Shown: one piece after another, positions 33,238 through 45,483 of the stretch
Position numbering within the stretch: the stretch's first letter is position 1
Layout of the letters: each line of letters begins with the position of its first letter
From: Gymnopilus junonius
Lineage: Eukaryota > Basidiomycota > Agaricomycetes > Agaricales > Galerinaceae
Assembly (NCBI GenBank): GCA_015501075.1
Contig: JADNYJ010000032.1
Location: 226,225 to 290,224, forward strand
Direction of reading: 5' to 3'
Length of the DNA stretch: 64,000 bases
Translations under genes and position numbers: made by a program
The notes under the pieces: model-generated
Database searches by the model: none
What the model saw: the letters and a program-made list of their open reading frames with translations, nothing else
What the model was told of the DNA's origin: nothing

Positions 33238-34075
33238 TGAGGAGCAGGTCAATTAAATATGGAGGACAATTATCTTCAGCTGTATTTTCATCGGACTGAT
33301 TTTGTTACTTTTTGTTGATCGTTGTCGTTACTTTCGTTCTATTGGACCAGGAATTGGCTTTTTTGTTTGGTTTCTGTTTCGTCTTGTATAATAGTATCTT
33401 CCTCAAAATAGAAGAGAAGCACAGTTCAAACGTTCACAACTAATCCTAGGCTCCTGTATTCGCCGATGACCATATCCCCACTGAAAGATACTGTTGGAAA
33501 CTTTCGCGTTTCCAGATAAAATACCTTGACCAACTTTCTGCGTACCGTGTTATATTTTGAGGATGTTTGGGAGTGCCTAAATATGTGCCGTGCAACCTAT
33601 GGCCGTGATCAATGATATCAACTTCGATATGATGAAAGTGTTAAGTATGACATTCGTGAATCGTCTAGTTACCTACGAGGCTACGACGCTCAAGTACGAT
33701 TATCAGAGATTGCTGAGATCGTTACGCCAGGTTGAGATGGAAACAATAAGTAGGCATCCCTTGAGTCGGTGGCGTACAGGTACGGAGAAGAGCTCGAGGG
33801 CATGGCTGGCTCCCAAAATTCATCAGCTGCCAGCTCGAGATTACATCACTCGATTTTCGTACGAAAGCAAGATAGTTCAGATTGGAACGAATGGTATTTG
33901 GATAGATTGAGATGCTCAATACAGATCCGGACAGAGCCTAATCAATCAGTTGAGAATGGGCATCATATAAGAGTGCCCACGAAACGCACCTGAAAGACAT
34001 TTGGTTGGCTAGAAAGCTTATCAAGGTAGCGGATGACTGTTGAAAGGCTATCCGAACGATGTCGATTTGGTGGTG
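33238..34075. other. intergenic, no gene recognised
   Basis: This stretch includes the 3' region of the membrane protein gene. A frame at 33590-33910 lacks any recognisable feature. One copy of TCCGGACA, the octamer seen at 18.1 kb, lies near 33924. Confidence 0.3.
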
Positions 34076-34397
34076 CTAATCATCCCGAGGGAGCTTTTTG
34101 GCTTCTTCTACTATTTTCTTTTTTGAACCAGTGAGGAGTGTAAGGTAATCAGCACCGCCTAGGACACCTTTGTCCGAGGGGGTAGAACCCTTATTCGCCT
34201 TTTCCTTGAGGTTAGAACGCTTTTTAGCTGCTTGGACTTGGGTCCGGGACGAAGAGGTAGTTGGAGTGCTAGCGTTTGCCGTTGAAGTGCTTGACTTCAC
34301 TTTTTTCTGTCGAATGCAAATCAATGTAAGGTAGTGCGTGAATTTAAAGCTTCAAGTCCCTTACAACTCGTTTGTGGACCTTGGCACTCTTCCCCAT
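34076..34397 (-). CDS. small basic protein, 87 residues, function unknown
   Basis: Two exons (34365-34397 and 34076-34306) give an 87-residue, Lys/Ser/Thr-rich protein that starts MGKSAKVHKRVKKKVKSS and ends in GGADYLTLLTGSKKKIVEEAKKLPRD. The intron has a clean GTAAGG donor and a CAG acceptor. The basic N-terminus suggests nucleolar or ribosomal targeting, and the conserved-looking block around ADYLTLLTG hints at a real family of fungal small proteins. I do not recognise an orthologue. It is too short for many gene finders. Confidence 0.6.
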
Positions 34398-34789
34398 TGC
34401 CTCGTAGTAACAAACAGCGGTGGGCGGTTCAGACGACGAAGAGTTTAGGTCCAACCTCGTGGACAGATTACTTTATTTGCATGCTAAATATAGAACACGT
34501 ATAGAGGCGTCCTCAGAGTGGCCATATAGTAGCATATTACTATTCCGTAGTCCTGTAAGTTCTCTGCACATTCATGATGATGATGAAACAGAAGGGTTTT
34601 CGGTTTGCTAAGTATGCAACTATTTTATGTGCATATGCGGATCAAGGAGTTACCAGATTGCTTGTAATAAATTTCAAGTGACCACTTGGTTATCTAGGAG
34701 TCGCAATGTGCGTACGCATGTCATGAAATGAGGCAGGTGTACACAAGCGAAGGTCGGTAACAGCCCTACAGCTCCCAAATAAAAGCCTT
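34398..34789. other. intergenic, no gene recognised
   Basis: The gap between the small basic protein and uS10, both on the minus strand. It should hold the promoter of the former and the 3' UTR of the latter. Confidence 0.35.
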
Positions 34790-35318
34790 TTAAGCAGAGA
34801 TAGTGACCTCGACTTCGACACCAGGCTCCAAGCTGATGCTAGTCTGCAGAAAAATGAGAATAGGAAAGGATAAAGAGAGCAAATAACGCACGATCTGCTT
34901 GACAATCTCGCTGGACGAGTGCAAGTCAATGAGGCGCTTGTGGACCTTTAATTCGTAGCGATCCCAGGTCTTGGAACCCTCACCGCAAGGCTAAAGCGAA
35001 GAGTTAAGAAGAAAAGTTCCATGCTAAAGGTTGCTGCCACTCACAGTCTTACGGGTGGTGATTTTGAGGACCTTGGTGGGGAGGCGGACAGGGCCCTTGA
35101 CGCGGAGCTGCTTGTCCTTGGCACGGTTGATCAAGTCAGCAGAGACTGAACCGCATATTAGACGAACATTCAAAGATAAGCGAGTAACAAAACGCACACT
35201 TCTCAAGGTTCTTAACGTTGCTACTCGTGAGGGTGATACGGATTTTGTGAATTTTAGCACCAGGGACGGGTGCGCCTGTGGCATCGTATTCTTTTTCTCC
35301 TTTGGCGACGTAACTCAT
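34790..35318 (-). CDS. RPS20: 40S ribosomal protein S20 (uS10)
   Basis: Four exons (35198-35318, 35045-35145, 34892-34990, 34790-34843) give 124 residues, the usual length. The sequence includes [67 protein letters not shown], and [22 protein letters not shown]. The N-terminal 18 residues are variable, as in other fungi. The protein sits in the head of the small subunit. All phases fit and nothing is unusual. Confidence 0.97.
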
Positions 35319-35604
35319 TTTGAAGGCAGATATGAGTCAGAAGGTGACTAGATTGAATTATATGAGTGGAAGAGCGCAAGGCACACTTGAAGTTAGACTC
35401 ACCCAAAGTGCTTGAAGTTGTGTTGACAAAAGGACGATTTGGAAAATAAGGTTCAAGGACAATGGCTCGTTACGTAATATAACACGTGGTCGCGACACAT
35501 TGTGCCCAGTGCCAATGCCATTCATTCCTCCATCACTCTTTGGTATTGACCTCACTGTCCATTCCAGTGAGCTCAACTACCACAGCTACGGGGAGCACAG
35601 TGTC

Positions 35605-38600
35605 ATGACGAAAACGCGGAGACAGTCTAAGGCTGCGGACGCAGAGTCTGCAGAAGGCCATTTCAATATCACATTACCGGACGACCTGGACGGAGACCAG
35701 CTTTCTGAAATCCTGCCCGAAATCAATTTGACATCTCTCTCCCCCGACGATGTTGTAACTCTGTATCGCACCCTCCTTACACATTCCATCAACCTTGATG
35801 CTACAGAAAGGGAGCGTGATGAGGTCAAGGCGGAATTGGAGAAGAAGGACATCGAACTTGATCAGGCATTGCAAGATAGGGAGAGCTCGTCAAAGGATCT
35901 CGAGGCGTCTGTTGAATCTGTGCATGAGGAGCTGGCACAGGTGAAACGAGAGCGCGACCAGCTAGGTTTTTACAACTTTCCGGAATTGCCATGTATAAGC
36001 GCTCATGCTTATATTCATTTTTAGCCCAAGAGAAAGCGCAATTGCAAGGCAAGGTCAACAAACTTTCCAACTCCCAATCCTCTTCTTCGACAGAAGTAGA
36101 AACCTTGAAGCGCCGAGTAGAGGACACGGAACGGGAGAAGCGTGAGCTTGTTGGAGTTATTAGTCGATTGAAAGACGAGAGTGCTCAACGAGAGGGTGAG
36201 GTTCACATCCATTTTCAGAACGGGAAGGTATTGTTAATGCTGTCGATATAGAGGAGATCCAGACCCTTCGTGCCAACTTGAAGGAAGCTCGCCAAGAACA
36301 TCAGGGTATGGAAGCTCAGGTCCGGGAATTACGATCGACTGGAACGGCGACTAAGGTCTGTGAATTTCGTTATCAGTATAAAGTAGATATTGACTTGCCC
36401 TAGTTCAAAATTGAATCCCTTACGCAACAACTTCAACTCTCGCAAGCAGAAGTCGAACGGACGAACAACGAACTTAACGCAAAGACAGAGGAATTTGGCA
36501 AGTATCGACGGATTAAACATACGGAGATTGCAACTCTTCAAGCTTCATTCGATTCCCTCACGCAGTCTCATGCGTCGTCTGAAGCCTCGTTCAAAGCACT
36601 CCAGTCAGCTCATACCGCTCAATCTCACCAACTCACCCAGGCATTATCCAAGGTCCAGGCTTTAACGGGACAGTTGGCTGAACAGGAAGCTCGATATTCT
36701 AACGAAGCCAGTGGCCTTAAGCGTCTTGTATCCATGATGGAGGAACGTGAGAAGCAGGCAAAGGAAATTGTTGAAAACATTGAGCGGGAATGGTCTGTTG
36801 TGGGTGAAAAAGCGGAAAGAAGAGAAGCTATATTAAAAGAAGAGACTGAAAGAGAAAAGAAAGGACGTGAGGAGGCAGAAAAACGGCTTGAGCAGTTGGA
36901 GGCTGTTCTGGACAGAATCGGAAAGGGAGAATTGCCCGTCCCAGGTAGGGGTACTACTTCCACTCCTCTCAGGACACCTGGCGCTGTGGATCAGACCCTC
37001 GACGGCATGATAGGCTTGAGTCCTACAGTGGCTATGGCGAGTAGAACCCAGCGAAGTGGCAAGACTTTCACTGAGGTCTACGCTGATTACGTGCGCCTGC
37101 AAGAGGAGTTTGCGAAGAAGTCCGCTGAGTACGACCACATGGACCGTACGCTCTCTGCTGTTCTTGCTCAAATTGAAGAAAGGGTGCGTTATGTATGGTA
37201 ATTCTATAGAGTCGGGATTGACCTTAGTATGATAGGCGCCAATTCTATCCCAACAACGCATTGAGTATGAACGTTTACAAGTTGAAGCTTCTCAGCTTGG
37301 ATCTCAACTTTCGCAAGCCTTGACGGAACGTGATGCTCAAGCAAATCTCGCTCAAGAGCAAACCCAGAAACTTAACAAGTCTACTCACGAGAACGACCTT
37401 TTACAGAAACAACTTGGAGACCTGGGTCGGCAAGTTCAAACTCTCCTCCGTGAAATTACACGCCGAGACGATCCTACGATTCCCGCCGATGAAGAATTAG
37501 AGGGCTTTCCCGCACAACCTGCCACAGACACACAGACTTTGATTTCTAACCACCTCGTCGCGTTCAAATCTATTGGAGAGCTGCAGGTCCAGAACCAGCG
37601 CTTACTGAAGATTGTGAGAGATTTGGGTGAGAAGATGGAGAGTGAGGAAAGGGAGTATCGCGAAGCGATGGAGAAGGAGCAAGCAGAAGCTATCAAAGAA
37701 GCTCATGAAGCGATGCAAGAGTTGGCTGCCCAGTTGGAACGACAGAAGAAGAGCAGTGATGGCATTATCCATGCCTATGTCAAGGAACGCGATACACTTA
37801 GGGCCATGCTAGAGAGAGCACAAAAACAGGCTCCAATATACCTCTCTGGTTCTCCCAATATCAATGGGGCTGTTGGCGATGAAAGCGAGCTAGCAAAGGA
37901 GCTTGCTGAAATACAGGGTCAGTTTGAGGCATATAAGACAGAGACAAACGTCGACTCAGGACGCCTACGCGACGAGCTTTCTGGGGCACAAAGAGAGCTA
38001 AACCAGATGGGAGCTGCGCTTGCAAAGGCCAACGCTAAGGTTGAATACCTGACAGGTAATTTTGTTCTTCCTAGCTGTGTTCATTGTTATCTCTGACCCA
38101 ATTCTAAATTTGTAGATCGACACCGGATGCACGAGGAGCAATTCCGTCGCCACAACCTAGAAATCGAAGAACTCAGCAAGAGAAATAATCACCTTCATGA
38201 GCAGAACGTCCGCTTCGACATCGAATGCCTCCGGCTTACCGATGAGCTTCAAGTTGCTGTTGGTCGAGTAGAACAGTTACGCAATGAGAATGCCAACCTT
38301 CGGGCAGAGAAGAAAATCTCGGATGTGAGTCTCTTTGTGTATAATGCATCCACCGTTATTTATTATTTCTTCGCAGAGTGTTCAAAACCGGCTGGTTGAG
38401 GAGAACAGATCTCTGGCTATGGAAAGATCTCATCTCGCAGACTTGATGAGTAATGTCCAAAAGATGCACAATGACTTAGAACGGTCGGGCGAGAATGATC
38501 GTCGCCGTCTTGAGAGTCAACTCCAAATGCTGGAGGATCAAACGTATGTAAAAGTCTACGGTATCTTCCCTCTTTCATGCCTTGATGTTTGATGTCCACT

Positions 38601-41600
38601 CTATAGGCAAGACCTGCGAACTCAACTTGTCCAAGAACGTGATGCGGTCCGACACGTAACGTTGCAAAAGGACCTGGAATTGAAGGATCTCCAGACTCGT
38701 CTTGATAAGAATGCATGTCGTATTTTAGTATCACCTTGTCCGAGGCTGATATAATTGCTAATCTAGGCTCAAGAGTTTTCTAAGACTCGCGAATCCCTTA
38801 TTGAGGCGCAAACTAGCAGAAAGCATCTCGAGGAAAAGATAACCGATCTCACGAAGCAATTACAGGGCAATGAAGAAAAGCTCTCTGTTTACGAACGTCG
38901 ACCGGGGACAATCGGAACGACACAACCTGATCAGGATGCCCCTCGGGAGCAGCAGCTTGAGGCGGAAGTCGCTGAACTGAGGTGTGTTTAAGCCCCCCTT
39001 TGTCTTATAACCCGACACGCTGATTGAGTGAAATAATGAAAGATCTTCTCTCAAGGTCACGGAGGTCGACCTGGCAGCAGCAAGAAGCCACCGAGACCAA
39101 TTCCAGGAAATTAGTCAGGCAAATGAAGCTGCTCTTGCTGCTCTTAACACCACTTTTGATGAATACAAAGCCTCCTCTGAAGCCCAAATTGCTCATTTCG
39201 AAGTATGTTTAATATATCCATCCTTTCTATATCTCACGTTATGTTTCAAGTCCGAGCACAAGGCCTTACAAGAACGTCTGGACCAGGCCAACAAGGAGCT
39301 GAGCGAAATCCGCACACAATATAATGGCGTTCAGAAATCTTTCGAGGCTGAGCGAACGGCTTGGATCAATGACAAGAAAACTCTTGAAGATACCATCGTA
39401 GATCTGAGTAATTCAGAGAAAACTTCTGAGAGCGACCGCAGTTCACGAGAGCAGGATCTCCGGAGCCTGGAAGAGCGCGTCAAGGTTTGTCATCTTGACT
39501 GGCAGATTATGTGATCTGATTTACTATAAATACAGTCTGCTGAGGATCGTTACTCTCATGAGATTATTGCTCATGCAGAATCCATGAAACAAATCGAGGG
39601 TCTCAAGAAGGAGCTCAGTGCCTCTCAAGCCACCACTCGGGAACACCTTAATGCTTCGGAAACTGCCCGCGCCAAACTTGAGGCATCAGAGACAAGTTGG
39701 AGACAGCAAAAAGAGGCCCTTGACAAAGAAGTTGCAGACCTGAATGCTCGGTAAATACCAATTTAAAGGGTGATAGTCGCTCCGCTAACATCGTATATAC
39801 AGTGCACAAGATTTATTGCAGCAAAATACCATCCTTCATCAACATCTTGAATCCGTTAGCGCCCAAGCTACTCGTATACGACAGGCTTCCGAAGCTCCCA
39901 TTGAGACTGAGGCTTCTGGAGAAGCTGCAGGCGACTCTGATAACAGAATCGCTGAACTACGTTCTGTAGTCAACTACTTACGCAAGGAAAAGGGCATTGT
40001 TGATCTTCAGCTGGAAATGAGCAAACGCGATAACGAAGTTTTAAAGACTCAGATCGACCGTCTCTCGTTATCCTTGCAGGAGACTCGCGCAACCCTTGCT
40101 GAGGTAAGTCCCTCGGTACCATTCCGTTCGAAATATTAAAACATGGAATATTAGGAGCGCGAGCGAGCTGTAGAAAGCTCTGCCTCGGCGGCTCAGCACG
40201 CAGAACTGGTTGAAAGGATCAATCAGCTCAACATTCTACGTGAAAGCAACGCGACATTAAGAGCAGAATGTGAAAGCGCTAACAAGAAAGCTCGCGAGCT
40301 TGAGTCCAGGCTTGGCCAGCTTTCACAAGAGCTCGAACCTGCCAAAGAGCAGGCTCGCGCTGCCCAGGCTGAGCTCGAAGCGACCAAGGTACAAATGCAA
40401 CGCCTTGAGCAAGAGTCTCGGAGATGGCAGGAACGCAGTACACAGTTACTGAGCAAAGTAAGTATGTTCTTTTACGTCTCTTACATGTTCTTTATCATTT
40501 TTTTCGACAGTACGATCGCATTGATCCATCAGAGGTCCAAGCTCTCAAGGACGAGATTGCGCAGCTCAAGGTCCAATTATCCGAGTCCCAAGAGAAATTG
40601 ACGAACAAGGAAGCTGAAGTCACTGTTCTGACGACAAGGGTTGGTTGCGTCTTCAAAACATTTTGTTCTATTCGCTGAGAGGGTTTGCCTACAGATCGAG
40701 GCTCTAGAAACGAATATGCGTGCTCATAGGGAACAGACAAATAAGAATATGCAGAGCTTCAAGGCTAAATTAGGAGAGCTCAACGGGCAGCGATCTTCGC
40801 TTGCCGAAGAAAAACGACAACTAGAAGCGAAGGTCTCCTCCCTCGAGCAAGAAATTGTCGCCTTGCAGGCTTCTCAGGCATCCAAGCCTGACCGACCTGC
40901 GCCCTCGACTACTGACGCGGAAGAGACCCAAAGGCAAAAGACGCTCATTGTATGTCAAGTATCTTTATTTCTGAGCAGTCCCTAAATTATTTGTCAAAGG
41001 CTACCTTACAGTCAGAACGCGACAAATTACTCGCTGAAAAGGAGAACTGGACAAAGGCAAGCTCTGCTCCTTCTACAGAATCGACTGTCTCCGCTGGGGT
41101 ACCAGGTGACTGGGAAGCTGAGAAGGCTCAACTAATCAAGTCTCGCGATGAGGCGTTGGAAAAACTCAAAGTGAAATCTTTCTTTAGTTAATGATGATAT
41201 TATTCTGACTTCCTTTCAGGCTGCTACCGCCGACGCCCAGAAGGCCATAAACGACAGTAGAGCCATCAAGTTCCAAAATGTTGGTCTGATTTCAGGTGTT
41301 TCTTGATTTTATCGTCTGACAACACCACAGGAAAAATTCCACACGCGCATTCAGGATTTGATGAAATCAAGAGCTACTGAAGCTGAAAAGCAAGCCGCCC
41401 TTGTCTCAGAGGCCGTCGAGAAAGCGAAGGCAGCCGAAGCAGAGAAACAAGCTGTTCTTATTTCAGAAGCTGTCGAGAAAGCGAAGGCCGGCATGAACAG
41501 TGGGATTGACTCGTCGTCGAAGGAGGAGACAGAGAAACGTCATGCTGAACAATTACGAAGCTTGGAAGAAAGGCTCAAGGCTCAGTACGACGCGGAGTTG

Positions 41601-42389
41601 AAGGCGCGTGTCGAGTCTGCTGTGGCGGAGGCCCTAAAAACAAGTCCAGCATCTACGCCGATACAAAATTCTACAGACCAACAAGCAGCCATTGATGCAG
41701 CTTTGGGACAATTCAAGAAAGATATTGAGACTCGTCATTCTGAGGAAATTGCCTCGGCAGTTGAACGAGGTCGCATGGAAGCTGCCGCTAAAGGGAAACT
41801 GAAGGACTCGCAGTTGGTGAAAGCGCAAAAGAGAGTCAAGGAGCTTGAAGCCCAGATCCAGGAGTGGAAGGCTGCAGGAATAGTGCTACCCGCGCCCTCC
41901 GCACCCGTCGCATCTGCATCTCCTGTCGCACCAGCCGCTGGACCACCTACACAAACAGCGGTGAGACCAGCCCCCGTCACAGCACAGCCACATGCTGGCC
42001 CCTCTCAGCCTAAACCCATTCCCGCCACTGCTGCTGCTGCTGCCGCTGCCGCTGCCGCAAATCAAAACGCAGGAAATAACCTTCCTCGGAAGCCGTCCAT
42101 TGCTGGTCATGCAGGCCCAGGAAGCGTTGCCAGAGGTGGTGCTGTCAGACCTCTAGGTAGAGGTGGCGTTCCCCTAGGCGCAGCTCGCGGAGGCGCTCCT
42201 TTACGAACAGCACCTGTGAAGCCTACACAACAGACTCCTTTGAGTGGTGGTGTTTCGATTATGGGTGCGGCCTCAAAGAGAGCCCGGGAAGAAGGTTCTC
42301 CGTCTGATGATTCGCTTGCTAAACGGCTCAAGCCTGCTGAGCCTGCCAATAGACCTGCTCCGGTCAGAAAACAGCCTGGCGCCGAGTAG
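35605..42389 (+). CDS. MLP1: nuclear pore basket coiled-coil protein, TPR/Mlp1 family
   Basis: Nineteen exons join into 1,935 residues without a frame conflict. Residues of about 60 to 1,650 are almost unbroken heptad coiled coil rich in Glu, Lys, Gln and Leu. The family's less repetitive segment appears as SGKTFTEVYADYVRLQEEFAKKSAEYDHMDRTLSAVLAQIEERAPIL and LVAFKSIGELQVQNQRLLKIVRDLGEKME, which match Mlp1/TPR. The C-terminal 300 residues are low-complexity: a Pro/Ala tract, nine consecutive Ala, RGG-like GRGGVPLGAARGG, and a likely nuclear signal SKRAREEGSPSDD followed by AKRLK. The protein forms the nuclear basket and takes part in mRNA quality control. Intron 8 (38713-38766) appears to use a GC donor. 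The start MTKTRRQSKAADAE was preferred over an upstream ATG at 35515. Confidence 0.92.
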
Positions 42390-43441
42390 TTCCTCTCATT
42401 TTCTCCTCTGTCATTGTATTATTACCATCGTTCATTTGTTGTCTTGTATAGCGCCGCTGGACTCTATTTTATTTGTACTTTTAAGTACTGGCATACATCT
42501 TCAAGTCTTCTCTTGATCCTAGACTTCATATCGCGATAAGTACTCGAAGTTGCGATAATCCAAGTTCGGGGCATTCGGGATTAATGCGTGACTAGACTGA
42601 CAACACCATAGGGAAAATCGCTTTGCGCTATCGACACCTTGTGCATTGTGCATAAGTCTAACCCAGGGCCATGTGCTCTAAAGATGGTCACTTTGTTTGG
42701 CTCACGAGTCACGACTTTATCTGCAGAGTTAACACCCTCTTTAAAAAAGTTACAACTCCAGAGGGCCGGAATAAAATAGACTGTGCTCCAAGAACAGTCC
42801 CATGCTGGACATAAAGCTGAAGCTTGAGCTTGAGGCAGCTTGCAGTGGATCGTGAGAATTTATGCAACTCACTCTACCTCCTACTATCACCAGTCAGCTA
42901 CATACGGCCAAGCTGCGGCAGCCACCACGGACCACGGTCTACTATCATATATTTTTGTCTGATCCGGTGTAAATTCCGAAAAGACTAGCCTGTAGAACAA
43001 GCCTTGTTCTACAGATTGACTTCTCTGCATATCATTAAGCATGGCCTACGTTTGAAGACCTTCCAAATCTATTATCTGCCACATGCTCTTCGAAGTTCGT
43101 GGCGTCGAAATCGCAACAACTTTGCGAGTCTACATTCTATGATGATGTAAATATTATGACCTTGGCATATATGCCGATGCCGGTTGATGTCATTGCAAAG
43201 CCTGTCGACAAACTTTATCGTGTCGCATATGGCGCCCTGTACCTCGTTCTCATCCGGTCTTTGGTCTGGCATGCACCCCACACCGTCTCCAACATATGAA
43301 TATCTCAAAGGGCTGTACAGGTCACAATGTTTTCCGGTGTCTATATTCAGGCTAGCTTCCCCACCTGTCGGGTATATAGTAGACCTGGCTACGCTATGGA
43401 GTACCATCTCTTTGTAAGGCCTTTCCCTCTCAGGTACTCCC
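42390..43441. other. intergenic, no gene recognised
   Basis: About one kilobase between MLP1 and the arrestin-like gene. The frames present are short and show no conserved blocks. It should hold the MLP1 terminator and the next promoter. Confidence 0.35.
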
Positions 43442-45132
43442 ATGTCGACAGTTAGCCTTCCGTCCTATGTCGCCCCTTCTCTGAATCGCATTCCTTCTTA
43501 CTCAGCGGAGCCTGGTGATTTCGAGCATCGAATTGCCCTGGGAGATCGCTTTCGAATAAGGCCAACGGGCATTTTTGTGAAGGAATCGAAAGGAGGAGGA
43601 GTAAAGCTGCGTTTATCCTCTCAAGAGGAAAACATCGCACTTCCTGTGTATGGACTTCTGACGTCGTTGAGGGCGTTGTCGAGCTCTCCAAACCTGAAGG
43701 AGTGACGAGCGTGGAAGTGCAGGAAAGCAATTGCTGCGCATTCCTATTTCTCACAGCGTTATTTAAATTGGTTTTCTCCTGTAGATTGAAGGTCGATTGC
43801 TCCTCAGAGAAATTGCTGAAGGAGGTACGGCAAGTGCCAAATTATGCTTGAATACCGCCCTCCTATGGATCAAGGACCCAGTCAACACACACTGTCCTAC
43901 TGCGTTACGTTTTGCGCTCAGGCTCCCGAATACTTTCACATATGAAGAGAAAACCTATGTCAGTACCTTATTAATAACTTGCGAACTCCAGCAGCATTTC
44001 TAAAGCACATTTGCATCAGCCCCTTCCGCCAACTTTTGATGTCAAGCTTTCGGGTTTACCGGGTTTCGTAGCGACGATCGATGTAAGGTTCTTACTTCAC
44101 CTACCATCCCCCTGAGAACTTCTGACTCTATAATAGTATTCTGTAACGGCGATGGTCGCAAAGCCCAACGGGGTCCCGGTGCCCAAAGTCAAATCCAAAG
44201 CACTAGGAATTCATGTAGGATCAACGTGCGATTGATTTTCTTGGTGCCACAAATAGTGAATCTGACACGATTCCCAGTCATGTGTCTACACCATTTGTGT
44301 ACTACCCTCGCAGTCGCCCTGCTTCTCCAATTCCTCCACCTTTGATGCACAGCTCTGCCGGCTTCCTTTTGACACAAGATTGGAAAGCCTTTGACTATGT
44401 TATTTCTTCCAAGTCCTCAGCACGGCCAAACATCACAGCTAAGCTCTACGTTCCCGCCTCACGTATATTTTCCATGTCACAACCGATACCGTTCCATCTC
44501 GCGCTGGAATCTTCAGCAGTGTCGCTAGCTGCTTTCTTGCCTCTTAGTCCCACATCGAGTAGTGTGGGCCGGAAGATAACCAGAGTGCAACTTATGAGGC
44601 AGACGACGGTCGATGTAAGGTGAGCATGACACCACACTATAATTACTTTTCGTCTGATTTATATGTGGAGGAATACAACTATTGTTGGTGCAAAGACTGA
44701 CATGTGGAGGGTCGACTGTATAGGAGAAGGCACTTTCAAACACGCGGTGCGCTACCAGATGTACTTCATTGGTGGTCCGACTAATAATAACTTCTCGGTA
44801 GGGCGATGGACCATCGTTCATGACATATTCTGGAGAAATTATGGTGGAAAGGACCAAAATTCCAGCCTTCAGGGCGGCTGGTCTCAGCGTCAAGGTTTGG
44901 GAGCATCACCCGTCACTGTACTAGGATTAATTACTCTTCCTAGGATTGTTTGCTTTTTACAATAAACCCCACCGATCCGTCGAAGACGCCATTCGCAGAG
45001 TTAAGGGAGGTCATTCCCATTCGCTTGGCGACTGAACCATGGACCCCCAATGGTGCAGGTATAGGTGGTCGCCCAGAATCTGTTCTAGAGTCGCCTACTC
45101 CTCCGACACCTAACGAGGCCCTAAACTTCTGA
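43442..45132 (+). CDS. arrestin-like protein, frame break in first exon
   Basis: The N-terminus LPSYVAPSLNRIPSYSAEPGDFEHRIAL and RIRPTGIFVKESKGGGVKLRL is typical of Agaricomycete arrestin-fold proteins. It continues with VVEGVVELSKPEGVTSVEV, IEGRLLLREI, PTALRFALRLPNTF, PLPPTFDVKLSGLPGFVATIDYSVTAMV, TPFVYYPRSRPASPI and VQLMRQTTVDVRN, and ends at 45132 after PTPPTPNEALNF. Such proteins usually act as adaptors in endocytosis or signalling. One base is missing at about 43654 (YGTSDVVEG needs GGAACT where GGACT stands), and the donor near 43722 also looks one base short. The join around 44205-44260 is not resolved. Acceptor and donor sites elsewhere are clean. Confidence 0.75.
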
Positions 45133-45483
45133 TCTTTTATATATATTTAAGCTAGCATTTTGATTTGCAACTTCTCGTTTATCGTCTCTCAATATATTTA
45201 ACTCGTTCTGTCACCAAACACGATTGTACAATAGTAAGAAGTGTCGATGGGGACTTTGTTATGGACTTGACATCACTCCCGTAATGAGATAAGATAAGAT
45301 GTGAAACCTGAAATCTCAAGATTTTCAAGGTACCAGTCCAAATGCGGATGATGCTTGTCCGATCTTTTTTTTCTGTAAATCTTACCTTCCGTCGCCCTCA
45401 GTGTCCCATTCTCCTTCATTTCCTGTCTTTTTAGTACATAAATCATCTTCCCACAATATTTATTACCCCTCAGCGTCTTGTTC
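45133..45483. other. short intergenic region, no gene recognised
   Basis: The gap holds the 3' end of the arrestin-like gene and the promoter of the queuosine-salvage gene. I see nothing else in it. Confidence 0.4.

Noticed and set aside
33590..33910. ORF of 106 codons between the membrane protein and the small basic protein
   Set aside because: No ATG at its open end, no conserved motif and no sensible intron links.
41735..42349. Minus-strand frames opposite the MLP1 C-terminus
   Set aside because: Gly/Ala/Ser-rich mirror images of the low-complexity tail.
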